From contig NC_090447.1 in NCBI RefSeq assembly GCF_031143425.1, positions 131,893,106 to 131,957,105 of the forward strand: a stretch of 64,000 nucleotides of DNA, read 5' to 3'. Position numbers and translations under genes: made by a program. Under the pieces are notes generated by a model that saw only the letters and a program-made list of their open reading frames with translations, ran no database searches and was not told where the DNA came from. Origin of the DNA: Pleurodeles waltl. Lineage: Eukaryota; Chordata; Amphibia; Caudata; Salamandridae. This document shows, one piece after another, positions 44,799 to 56,900 of this stretch (its first letter is position 1; each line of letters opens with the position of its first letter).

Positions 44799-47303
44799 TG
44801 TCTCAGGTTGACAGTCAGTTAGCACTTTGTCCAAGCAGGGACCTTCACTCTAGTCAGGGCAATGGAGATGCATACTTAAGATAACCCCTGCTTACCCCCT
44901 TGGTAGGTTGGCACTAGCAGTCAGGCTTATCTCAAAGGCAATGTGTAAAGTATTTGTACCAACACACACAGTTATACTGTGGAAACACCACAATATGTAT
45001 ACCACAAAATTTTAGAAAAAATAGCCAATATTTATCTAAAGCAAACATGACTAAAACAACAAAAATCCAACATACACAAGTAAAGCTATGATTTTTTAAA
45101 AATAAAGAGTGTTACTCTGTAGAAAACAATGGATGTATTGATGTTACACAAAGTACCTGGTGTGCGTCAAAAATAAAGCTGCACAAACAAGTGTGCTTCG
45201 GAAAAGTCAGCAATGCGTTGATTCCATGCATTGTTTCTTCTCCTGTCAGGTAGATAGTGCGTCGTTTTTCTCTCCCGCAAGAGAGAAATGTGTCAATTTT
45301 GGGACGGGGACCTCAGGTCCAGGCAGGTTCACGTTGATTTTTACACCGAGCGAGGTTGCGTGCGAAATCTGGCAGCACGATGACGAGAATCCACACTGTG
45401 TGGGGCTTGCATTGTTTTCAGCAGCCGCAAGAGGATGTTGCCTCATTTCTCCAGTTGCGATGTAGGTGGAATGCCGATTTCTCAGCCGCAATGCAGGTGG
45501 TGTGTTGTTTTTACATCCGTGTTGCTGGTGGTGCGTCAACTTTTTCCCTGCACGACTCCTGTGCGTGAATTTCCACCTTAGTTCTACCAGCTTCACCTTT
45601 CAAGGGCCCAGAGGCTGGAGTGGGCACCACTTGACTCAGTAGTAGTCTCAGCAGAGAGTCCAGGTTCTGGCAGAGGAAGCCTTTGATGGCCCTGGGACTT
45701 CAAAACAGGAGACAAGCTCAGTCCGAACCCTTGGAGACACTTCACAAACAGGAACATACCACAAAGTCCAGTCTGTCCTCCTTCAGGCGGAAGCAGCAAC
45801 TGCAGGCCAACTCAGCAAAGCACAGTCAAAGGCAAAGGGGCAGTACTCCTACTCCAGCTCTTCAGCTCTTCTCCTTGTCAGAGGTTCCTCTTGAGTCCAG
45901 AAGAAATCTAAAAGCCTGGGATTTTGAGTCCACTACTTATACCCCTTTCTGCCTTTGAAATAGGCAAACTATAAGCTATACATTTTTAAAGACTAAATCC
46001 CACTAAAGCACTTAGAAACACAATTGATTCAACTGGGACTATTATGGCGTCATTGACAGATTCGTTCCCAATAATCTGACGCCACAGGCACCAGTCATGG
46101 AGTCACACAGACCCCCAGGTACAGTACCTTTTGGAAATGAAGAAACAAAGACTTTGCACTGAGTTGGAGAGATGAAGAGTCGCTGGGGCGGTGCGGCATC
46201 AGTCCCTTATGGCGTCCAGGGAGATGAGGCGTCGGTTCCGCACTGTGAAGCGGGGGAGGTGAGGCATCAGTTCTGTCCGTTTGCAGGGGGAGCTGGCGCT
46301 GCGTCGGTGGCGATGAATCGGTCCTTTGTGACCCAGCAGGGGCCGATGGATACAGTAGGTCAAGACGTGATTTGTCGACTTCGCAGTGTTGCGATGACCC
46401 TGCATGATGTCAGAGATGTTGCGGCAATGTAGGACTTGCACTGCAGGCTGCAGTCGTTGCATGCAGTGATGTCCGCGGAGCAGAGCAGGCTGCAGCGTTG
46501 GTCCTGGCGTCGCTGAAGTCATTCCTGGTGTCCCTGAAGTCGGAAGACTAGCTAAAGGCTAGTAGGTGAAGTCTTTGCTGTCCCCGAGGCTTCAAAACAG
46601 GAGGAAAGATCAATCCAAGCCCTTGGATTTCTGAAATAGTAATATTAAATCCAACTTCACCAGTAAGCAGGAATTTCTATTACCATTCTGGCCATTCTCA
46701 ACATAACAGGGCTACTCCTTCCAGATCATAATCAGCCACTTCAAAGTATATAAGGGCAGTTCTAATACTAGTTTATAAGAGGAGCGGGCCTCACAATAGT
46801 GAAAAATTAATTGGAGAGTTTTTCACTACCAGGACATGTAAAACACATAGGTACATTTCCTGCCTTTTACTTACATTGCACCCTGCCCTATGGGTTACCT
46901 AGGGCCTATTTTAGGATTGACATATGTAGAAAAAGGGGAGTTTAAGGTTTGGCAAGTAGTTTTAAATGCCAAGTCGAAGTGGCAGTGAAACTGCACACAC
47001 ACGCCTTTCAATGGCAGGCCTGAGACATGGCACAATCAGTGCTACAGGCCCACTAGTAGCATTTAATGTACAGGTCCTGTACAGATAGTGCACCTTAGTA
47101 GGGACTTACAGGTAAATTAAATATGCCAATTCGGTAGGAACCATTGTTACCATGTTTTTAAGGAGAGAGCACATGCACTTTAATCCTAGTTGGCTGTGGT
47201 TAAGTGTCCAGAGTCCTGAAGCCAACAAAAATGAGGACAGAAAAAGAGGAGGAAGAAGGCAAAAAGTTTGGGCTGACCCTTCAGAGAGGGCCATTTTCCA
47301 ACA
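44799..47303 (-). repeat. 5' LTR of a truncated long-LTR retrotransposon
   Basis: 2505 bp; on the minus strand it starts TGTTGGAAAATGGCCC, TTTTTGCCTTCTTCCTCC, and ends CAACCTGAGACA. The start, the AAGCCTGACTGCTAGTGCC segment and the adjacent PBS place it in the same family as 37488-39805 and 8925-17020. A CpG-rich GATGAGGCGTCGG block lies at about 46160-46400. Because the 3' part is missing, no target duplication can be tested. Confidence 0.8.
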
Positions 47304-49184
47304 CTGAGATAATGTTAGTGCTGATAAACTCTTCTATTGCAGGGCTACCTGCATTACAGTCAGCACTGTTTTTGTGCAGGAAGGAACACCTCACTGCACA
47401 AAAACAATCCTTTGAGGCATTTTTCTCTTTGTACGGGTACTGCAGATTGCTGCACATGTAGAAAGAGGAAATAACGAGAAGTAAAGTTATTTCTCCTTGT
47501 TACGCTTCTGTTGGGACGGCATACGATTTTGATGCACTCCCAGAATTACAAGTCTTTGTAAATATGGGAATGCCCCAAAATCCATGGGAACGCCCTTGTT
47601 CCTCATATTGATTGCCTTTCCAACACAGAATAAGGTCAGGTAGCGATTTATGCTACCTTGCCTAATGCCTGATTTACCAAGCCACAAAAGGTGATTTAGC
47701 GTGGCTAAGTAAATCTCACTTAAGCTCTTGCATTGCCTTGAGTCACTTTGCATGAGACAATTGAAATGCAAGGACTTGGTAAAGGTGGTCCTCAGTGCGC
47801 CAGCACAGGCAAAGAGAAGGAATGCATCATATCTTTGAAGAAATGGCACGTTGTTGCCCGATCTCTGTCAGGCAGCACAAGCTGTCCTGCTGTGTTTGGT
47901 GACATTTTGATAAATTCGGCCCAAAGTATTTATATATAGACCTTCACTGACATATCCTTTTTACAGCAACAAGTGAGAACATTTGTGGAGTTTTAGTTTG
48001 TATGTACGTGTATTTATTTACCTGTTGATTGATCCTGAAGATTGAGATGGAGAGCCAAGAGTGAGAATAGAAAACAATGAGCAGCTTTTTTTTTTATAGA
48101 TGATTAAATTCTCTGTTCTTCCAAGAGAACGTCCGCATAATAGAGAAGCGTGAGCATCGCCTTCTCACTGAATAAAATAAGTGAACATTGTATGCCAAGA
48201 GCTTTTATTTTTTTAGCAGTTGAAATCCAATGCCTTATTTATGGTAACATTTAGACAATTAAATTAAATTGCAAGGGGTTTTAACAGCTGTATGTGCATA
48301 AGCCTAAACATATGTATTTTTTCCTGAAAAAAGTATGTGTGGATGTTTACTTATTTAATTAACACGTTAATGGTTATTTATCTTGACATCGTTTATCTGA
48401 ATTCGCCATTCTATAGCAATCAGGTATCGTTAAACTTCATGTAAATCTATTTAATTCATTCTAGTATTTTTCTGTTCAGCACTATCTCATGGTATTTAGT
48501 AGTGTATATCGTTGTGAAATTTTGTTTCGTTTTACTTTCCTGAAGTTTTTAAGACTTTTGTGCAATTTTGTTTCGCTTTACTTTCCTGAAGTTTTTAAGA
48601 CTTTTGTAACTTTGTCATCTTTTAGTTAGTGTAAAAAAGGTTTGTGTGTGTAGTAGACACTTCCCATTTTTCTGCGATAATGTGCACCCCTGTCGATTTT
48701 CTTCAAAGTTTGCAAACACTAAGGGCATGATACACAAAGGTAAACGCTCATACCTTTGTGTGAGTTAACGCTTATCCGTTTTTTACAAATATGCATTTTA
48801 AGAGTACGTTTATAAGTGTGGAGAGTCCGCAGTGGGAGAGGGGGGGGGCAAATGGAGGGTGGGGTGAGTTGAACTTTGCACATAAAAAGATGGAACATGC
48901 CTGTTACTAAAAAAGCGTTAACTTATAAAAACGTTTAAGTTTACCTTTGGGAACCAGGCTCTGACACTTCATGCCATTTCGAATTTGTCAACACTCCACA
49001 ACTAAGAAGTTGGTAATAAATAAGCAATAATGTCATCCTTTATCATGCAGTGTGGTGGAGCAACTGCACAATGGAGTTTATCATAGCTTCAAGCACCTGA
49101 AATGCAGCACGTTTACAATGTATGGAATGCTAAATGGAACAATGACTGGAATTCAGGTTCTTTTGGTCTCAAAGTTACATGTAG
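47304..49184. other. No gene; AT-rich with unclassified repeats
   Basis: TTTGGGCCGAATTTATCAAA on the minus strand at about 47910-47930 has the look of a MITE or SINE end. An inverted pair around AAAGGTAAACG (48738) and GTTTACCTTTGG (48938) may be another MITE. No coding motif was found. Confidence 0.35.
48517..48607. repeat. Two-copy 46-bp direct repeat
   Basis: AATTTTGTTTCGTTTTACTT plus TCCTGAAGTTTTTAAGACTT is repeated immediately with one substitution. Confidence 0.9.
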
Positions 49185-49416
49185 TGTTGGGAGCCCTAGG
49201 CCCTTATGCTACTATGAGTAATGACACCGACACAACATTATGGTTGTATGAACTGGTCTCTGCATGCACACCCGGACCGTCTTATTTGCAGGGTCACCTG
49301 ACTGGTGACACCGGTGATTGATGGGTGTGGCGTGAGTTTGATAACCAGCCCTCAAGGAGTGGCTGGTGGAAGCATGTCATCTTAGTACACTAGTCTCAGT
49401 CCAGCTGGACTCTACA
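49185..49416 (-). repeat. LTR-like repeat, left copy
   Basis: Shares GGGTCACCTGACTGGTGACAC and GAGTGGCTGGTGGAAGC with the right copy. Confidence 0.65.
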
Positions 49417-52400
49417 TCTCTCCCAAACTTTATTTAAAAGAAACATACAAGTCCAACATGTGGGAGAGAAATACACACTAAATTAAAAACAACTGAGTCC
49501 CTTTGGGCAGTCCACGGGACATGATGCATGGACAGGTGCAGCTGGGGCGAGTTCAATTCGACTACTCTGGGCACTAATGGCTGTGTTGACGAAGTCTGGA
49601 TCCCTCAATCTCCAGTCCATGACATTACAGTTAACTCGGGCACTGTTGGTCCTGTTCCACCTGGGCTTACCGTGTTGGAGTCTATTAACAAAGTCCACTG
49701 GGATACTGCATCCTGAGTAATGGTGAATTCTGAAGTCTATTTACAAAATTCAATGCGGTGCATCAGGAGAGATGGAGAGTCCACTTCAAGGATCTCTTTG
49801 GAGGCATTCAGGCTCCAGGGATAGCGAACCTTGGAAGACTAAGGACAGCATGAATGAAAGGACGTCTTCCTCGAAGGGTTTGGTACTTTCTAACATCTGC
49901 TGGTAGAGCAGCTTCAGGCTTCCCTCTCGTGTCAGGACTCCATCAAACAGGAGTCTCCTTGAGGCCCTTTTGCCAGGGAGCCACAGGACTGTGTGGACTG
50001 TACGGGGCTACTGCAGGCCGAGTCAAGATGTCTCTGCCATGAGGGTGGTTGACTCAGGATCTGTGTGCTCTGGCCATCAGGACTCAGGTGCTCTGGCCTT
50101 TTTCCAATAGTCTTTGGGTGACCAGTCTCTGTCCGTGACCTCAGTGCTTCCCGGTGCCTGTTGAGGAGCTGCTTCTGACACATCTCTCTTGTCATCATTC
50201 CCCTCTCACTGGAATTCCCTTGAGGCCCTTGCTCCTGGATTACCACAGGACTGCTTCGGCTGTGCGGGCCTCTTGTAGGCCTCGACAAGAGGTGTCGCTG
50301 CGGAACTCTCAACAGGACCACATCCAAGACTCATGCAACCCAAAGGGTGGATGGTCCAATGATCGAGTATGCTCTATTCAGCAGGTCAATGGTTCACGGG
50401 GCTCACAGCAGATTTCAGGGTAGTCAGCCTCCCACGGTGCCAGGGATGCCTTGTCAACCTCAGTTTTTTTTACTGACATTGGCTCCACTCTGGTGGTGTA
50501 GTGCTCCTCAAGTGGTTCGGATGATGCACCTGGTAAGGATGACGATCTTACTGAATATTAGTTTTTTCAACAGGTGGTGGTGGTTTGCTTGGAAAAGGAA
50601 TGACTCGAGGAACTTCATAGCAGCTTGCGGTTCTCATTCAGCATGTGCAGTTATCAGCAGTGATGCCATCTATGTCAAGTAGCTGGTGACAGGTGGCAGG
50701 ACAGTCTTACCTAGAAGCATGGGGCCTGGACGCGCTTTGCACGTGTGGGTGGCTTACAGTTGGTCTACCTCTGGAGCTGTCTCCAGTGACGTCTGTTCAC
50801 CCCTGTGGCTGGCTTGTGTTGATGGATGCCCTCTCCAGTACTGGTACGAGTCCTCAGTCCTATTGCTGTTTTCCCTTTTCTCTTGTTCACCTGTGGTGTT
50901 CCTGATCTTCTGTATGACAGGTCTGTCACACACTTTTCTTCCTCAAACCTTCACGATATGAGGTTGTGCCATGTTCCTCTCTCTTCTCGATTCCGTTCTT
51001 GAGATGGTGTTGCGCCACAGGTCACATGTTGCACCAATGTACCTCTCACGGCCTAAGTCCTGTCCATAGGACTTGATTCCTTCTCCTCGTGGACCTCAGG
51101 CCGGTCCTGTCCCTTTCTCTGGATTTTCTTGGTGGTCCACTCCCTGACTAAAGAGTCACCTCTTCTTTCTTCCTGTCTTCACTCGAGGGCGAAGTGCTTG
51201 TACTTCAAGACTGCACCATTGTAGCTCTTGCTCCTGCCTCCATTCCAGTTTGCTTGGCAGGGTGAGTCAAGCCTCATGCCAAGCACCATGTCAGGCCAAC
51301 GATGGCCATCCGGTGCTGCGGATGGCCGGCTGGCGTGGCCGTGTCCACTCAACATTTCTTCCTGCTCCATGAGGGCTCTTGCTTTTGTTCGGGCTCCTGC
51401 TCGTGCTGTCTGATTGCCAGGTGCGTCCGTCTGCGCACCTCTGATAGTCTCTCTGTCTTTCTCCTTGGGTGCTCTTTGCTGGGGCCTTACCTGCTTGTTG
51501 TTCTTTCTGCCAGCAGTGGCCGTTCACCACCGGAGGCTCATTGTGCCATCTTCTTGATTGTGGTTGCAGCAGGCAGTCGCTAAGGGGTTCGAGCAAAGCG
51601 CACAGTTCTCCTCATTGCTTGCTAGCACTGTCCTTGGCTTCATGGTGTTGGCTTTTGCTGGACACTTGGCAGCTTTCCTTGGGTCTTCTTTGGGCTTCTT
51701 GTGGGGTTCCTTGCACTGTTAACAGTGTCTCCCCCATGGCAGTCGATGTCAGCGGGTGCTGCTGACACTTTACCTTTAACCGTGCTCACTACGCCACCAG
51801 AGTCAAGCTTGCCTGGCTGAAGAGGGGTGGTACACCAAAACCGGTCCCAGGATGTTTGTTTCTGGCCCAGGGAGCACCTGGCCTGGCAGTTCTGGCTGGA
51901 CTGTTCCCGTTAGGAACAGGGTCAAGACTGATTTGCATATGGCTGGGTCCGAACTGGAATGGCATGGTGAGCAAAACAACGGATGGATTAAACCCGATCT
52001 GTGACTGAGGTTGAATGTTTGATTTGGTCTACATTCCGTCCATCAATTCTTCTTTTTGCATTTGTCGCCCCAAGTGGGAAGGGTATGCCAAGACGTGGGT
52101 CCAGTGCTCACTATGGCATCAGATTCAAGCTAGCCTGGCTAAACAGGGGTGATACCCTGAATGTGGTACCAGGATGCCTGTTTCTGGTCCAGGGAGGACC
52201 AGGCCTGGCAGTGGGGGCAAGACTGTTCCCAGGGTGAACAGGGTCAAGACTAATTTGCATATAGCTGTGTCCAAACTGGAATGGCATGGTGAGCAATAAA
52301 ACTTACGGATTAAACCCAGATCTGTGACTGGGGATGAAGGTTTGATTTGGTGTACATTCCGTTCATCAATTGTTCTTTCTGTACTTTAACTGGAGGCATG

Positions 52401-52524
52401 GCAGCCTTCTTGGTGCTGCAGGCTGTTTTCTTGAGCAATCCCACAATCTCTCACTTGAAGAGGAGCAGTAACCACTAATGGCCATTGTAGCACCACTTTT
52501 CACTGGCTACGTCATCATCTCTAT
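49417..52524. other. Internal region of the non-coding LTR-like element
   Basis: Many short open frames, none with a recognisable domain. Diverged duplications are visible: CCTTGAGGCCCTT followed by CACAGGACTG occurs at about 49960 and 50220, and two ~320-bp units lie at 51787-52370. It continues after the chromovirus at 59887-60477. Confidence 0.45.
51787..52370. repeat. Two ~320-bp direct tandem repeats
   Basis: CTCACTACGCCACCAGAGTC and CTCACTATGGCATCAGATTC start units 320 bp apart. Both continue with GCCTGGCTGAAGAGGGGT, GTTTCTGG, AGGGTCAAGACT, ATTTGCATAT, GGAATGGCATGGTGAGCAA and ACATTCCGT. Confidence 0.9.
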
Positions 52525-52529
52525 GGCTG
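52525..52529. repeat. Target-site duplication GGCTG, left
   Basis: Identical to 59882-59886 on the far side of the chromovirus. Confidence 0.9.
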
Positions 52530-53938
52530 TGTCAAAGCCCAGCTCACCTGAGTTCTTGTTCAGTTCTGATGGAGGTTGAAGACAATCCGACCCCACCCTG
52601 AAACTGCTTGTTCCAGCACACTAGTTTTTAACACAGTGCACTAAGAACAGAAGCTCAAGGGTAGGGGGGAAGTGGATAAAATAAAAAAAGAGAGACAACA
52701 CTGTTCTTGCGTTTCCACTGTTGAAGTGCTGCACAAATCTGCGGCCCTTTCTGACTTCCGTAGAAACTGGTGCCTAATGAAACATAAACAAAGAACAGAT
52801 AAGTGCAACCTATTCCTAAATGGGTTCCTGACTATCCCTTTATTTATTAGAAATTCTCTTCTAAAAGTACCTCTTGGATCCTGGTCTCGAGTTTCCAGGT
52901 TTGGAATGTGTTACTGCTCTGGGATGTGCTTTCTATTACTGTAAAGCTTCTAAAACATTAAACAAATACCGTTATCAGAATTACCAATATCAAACATTCA
53001 TCTTAATATAACTAAAGCCTAAATTCCCAATAGCAGACTCACTTTTCCCATATCTCCAGAATCTTTTGGAAAACAAATACTGTACTTTTACATCAAAATA
53101 CAGCATGTAATTTGTGCAAGTCCTTGATTTACTGTTTGCCTTGCTGTTAATGGTTTCCACTGTTCGATTCTTAAAAGTTCCATAAAAAAAAAACAATGTT
53201 TGTTTCACAAAGCTCCGCAAGGTATTCTTGCAACAAAGAGCCTGAATCACAATGTTCGTGGAAGGTATCTTGCTTCAAACCGTCCACACACGAATCCAGA
53301 AATTGTTGTCAAAGTTCCTTCAGGTAATAAAAAGTTTTGCACTTACTTGTTGCTGGCAAGAGATACTGATCAGTCTAACCTTGTCTTCTTTCTCTTTTGC
53401 AGGTTGTTTGTAGGAGAGAGGCTGAGGCAAGGAGGAACCGGAAACCAGAAGAAGGAAGAGCCAGCAGCTGCGCGCATTGAAGCCAATGAAAGTCTGTAGA
53501 GAGCAGGAGTGCCAGCGCCGAGGGATCTGTTCTCAGGTAAGCGGGAGGTAGACGAGCACAAGCACTGGGTGAGGCTCGGGGGCTGCCTTTTATAGACAGG
53601 GCTGGGTGTGGTTCGAAGAGCTGGGTGTGGTTTGAAGGGCTGGGTGTGGTCCTCACATGCTGCACATGTTCTTGAAAGGTGTGCAGAGTTTCAGTTATTA
53701 TGCAAATGAGTTGAATTAACACATGGCCTAAGGAGGAGTGTTTTAAAGAAGCCTTGGTAAAAGCAAGGCCCAATGTGTAAACAAAACAGCACATTAAACA
53801 ACATACACAGAAGCCTAAGGGGGGGGGAAGGTGAGATAACAAGAAAGGGTTTGAATAGTAAGTTTAAAAGGGAGCTATTACAGAACCCACTAGTGCAGTG
53901 AGAGGGGACATGCTCTTTGCTGTGCACAAACCCTAACA
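52530..53938 (-). repeat. 3' LTR of chromovirus
   Basis: On the minus strand it starts TGTTAGGGTTTGTGC and ends GGGCTTTGACA. A poly(A) signal AATAAATAAA lies at 52839-52848 (minus). The pol frame runs 16 codons into it before its stop at 53890. Confidence 0.95.
52839..52848 (-). terminator. Polyadenylation signal in chromovirus LTR
   Basis: Overlapping AATAAA hexamers (AATAAATAAA) on the minus strand, about 740 bases downstream of the TATA box within the LTR; the same sequence is at 58782-58791. Confidence 0.6.
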
Positions 53939-56900
53939 GTTGCCCCCCTCAAAGGCCCTCCTACAGGACGGGGTTTTCCTGGGTTTTTTAAATAAAACCG
54001 TCTAATCAGCTGTGGGGCATGTACATATGATGCTGGTTCCCATGAATTCTCAGATTCATCATATCCTTTCCATTCTACTAAATAAAACAGACGTCCACTA
54101 ATTCTTTTTGAGTCTTTTATGCTTTTCACTTCATATTCTAGATTTCCCTTAATTGGTATGGGTGGAGGTGGTGGTTCAGGTCGGGTTTTTGGGTTGTACG
54201 GCTTAAGCAAGGACACATGGAATGTAGTATGTACTGGATATTCTTTTGGTAAATCTAATTTTACTGTTACCGGGTTTACTATGGCAGTTATACTAAAGGG
54301 TCCAATGAAACGTGGTTGCAGCTTTCGGGATCCCTCTATGTTTAGGTTCTTTGTGGAGAGCCATACCTTGTCACCAATTTTATACATTGGGGCCTCAGAT
54401 CTGTGTTTGTCTGCTTGTCTTTTCATGCTTTCCTTGTACTTTAATAAATGTTTCCTGGCTTTGTCTTGTATGTCACCTAACCTCGTTAGTCTATCCGTTA
54501 CTGTAGGCAACAGGGACTCTTCTAACAAAATGGGTATAGCTCTTGGATGATACCCCTGCAAGAAATAGAATGGTGAGCAAAGTAGAGCTGAATGCTCAGT
54601 ATTATTATAAACAAACTCCGCTACAGGGAGAGCTTCCAACCATTCACTAGAATAATCAGCCAATAAACAACGTAGCGTTTGAAGTAAGGTTTGGTTCAGT
54701 CGTTCAGTCTGTCCATCTGTCTCTGGGTGGAAAGCAGTGGATAATGCCACATCTATTTTCAGTTTTTCACATAATTTTTTCCAAAATCTAGAGTTGAACT
54801 GGCTCCCTCGATCTGACACCACTTTGCTTGGCAAACCATGTAAACGCACAATTTCCCTTATAAAAATATCGGCAAATTCTGCCGCCGTGGGTAATTTCCG
54901 TAATGGTACAAAATGTGCCATTTTAGATAAAAAATCCACTATAACCAACACTGTTGTGAAGGATTTTACAGGTGGTAAGCCTACAATAAAGTCTACGCTC
55001 ACAGTGTGCCAAGGTTGCTTGGGTGTTGGCATTGGTATTAACAAGCCGTCAGGGGCCTTATGAGAAGATTTATGTCTTGCACAAATTGGACAGGTAGTGA
55101 CAAATTGCTTAATGTCCTTTCTTATAGTGTCCCACCAAAAGTGTTTTTGCACATTTTCCAGGGTTTTTACCCAACCAGGATGACCTGCCAATGGTGAGGC
55201 GTGATGCCAAATTATCACCTGTGTTTGTAATTCAGAGGTGGGCACTAACAGCATGTTGTCGTGATACAATAAACCTCGTTGTATTGTGTTATGGGAATCC
55301 TTTAACCAATCCTGAGGTGCTATTTGCATGTGTGCATTATATAGATCTGTGATGAAATCCTTCTGTTGTACTGGTGCCAAAAACTTTTGGGGAGGAATAA
55401 TGGGTTCTCCTATTTTATCTTGTTTCATGTCTGAGGTATGTCCGTATCTAGATAACACATCAGATTGAATTTGTTGTGCACCTGGTCTATAGGTTATAAC
55501 AAAGTCAAATGTGCTAAAAAAATTTAACCAGCGCATCTGACGTGGTGTTAGTGCTTTAAGTGATCCAAAAAACTGTAGGTTCTTATGGTCAGAAAAGATT
55601 GTAACTGGGTACTTGGCTCCCATTAAATGATGCCTCCATTCTGAAAAGGCTACTTTGATAGCTAGTAGTTCCCTTTCAGCCACAGTGTAATTTTGTTCAG
55701 CTGGTAATAACTTTTTGGAATAGAAGGCTATAGGATGTAACTGGCCATCTACTATATCTCGTTGAGAGAGAACTCCTCCTAAAGCTACTTGTGAAGCATC
55801 CGCTTCAACAAAAAAGGGCAAGTCAGGATCAGGATGTTTCAGAATTGGGGCTGAAGTGAACTTTTGTTTTAGGAGTTGAAAGGCGTGTGCCGCCTCATCA
55901 GTCCAAAGAAATCGTTGCCCTTTCCGCAACAAGGTAGTTATTGGGGCCGCAATGTCTGCAAAATGTGCAATAAACCTCCTATAAAAATTGGCGAAACCCA
56001 GAAATTTCTGAATATCTTTTACAGAGGATGGTTCTGGCCAATCAGCAATAGCACTGATTTTCTTTACATCCATAGTTATTCCTTGAGGTGACAGGCAGTA
56101 TCCTAAAAAGTCCACCTTGCTGACATTAAAAGTACACTTTTCTAACTTAGCAAAAAGATGATTTTCTTTTAACTTTGATAATACTGCACGAACATGTTGG
56201 GTATGTTCTTCTGAGTTCTTAGAGTAAATGAGGATGTCGTCTATGTATACTATGACACAAACGTCCAGGAATTCGTGTAGGACCTCATTTATAAAGAACT
56301 GAAAGGCCGCAGGGGCATTACATAACCCAAAGGGCATTACTGTGTACTCAAATAAACCAAACTTTGTCTTGAAAGCTGTCTTCCACTCATCCCCCTCTTT
56401 TACTCGGACCAGGTGGTAAGCTCCCCGCAGATCTAGTTTAGTGTATACAGTAGAATGTCTTAATTGATCCAACAACACAGGTATTAGAGGAAGAGGATAT
56501 TTATTCTTTATTGTAGCCTTATTTAGTCCTCTATAATCGATACACGCGCGCAGGGATTTATCCGGCTTCGGGATAAAAAAGAGTGGAGATGATACCGGAG
56601 ATGTGGAATGACGGATGAACCCAGACTGTAGTAGGTCATCTAGGTAGGTTCTTAAGTATTTGGTTTCTTCGTCAGTCAAAGCATATACTCTGTTATTAGG
56701 TAAAGGGGCCCTTGGGATAAGATCTATACGGCAGTCATAAGACCGATGTGGGGGCAGCACACTAGCCTTTACTGGATCAAAGACGTCTTTAAAGTCAGAA
56801 TATTCAGGAGGGAGACTTGGTTCATCTTGTGTAACACTAGCACAGTGTAATACTGTGCTCTGTTCTGTACCTGCTTCTTGATAGCAATTGGTTCTACAGA

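Noticed and set aside
47487..47849. 120-residue minus-strand frame as possible gene
   Set aside because: No recognised motif; the GGGCCGAATTTATCAA end nearby suggests a non-coding dispersed repeat.
52672..52944. 90-residue plus-strand frame in the LTR, repeated at 58615-58887
   Set aside because: Non-coding LTR sequence; antisense to the element.
53200..53499. 99-residue plus-strand frame in the LTR, repeated at 59143-59442
   Set aside because: Antisense to the element and within regulatory sequence; no motif.
53375..53842. 155-residue open frame, repeated at 59318-59785
   Set aside because: Lies wholly inside the LTR in both copies and spans the promoter; identity of copies reflects LTR identity, not coding.
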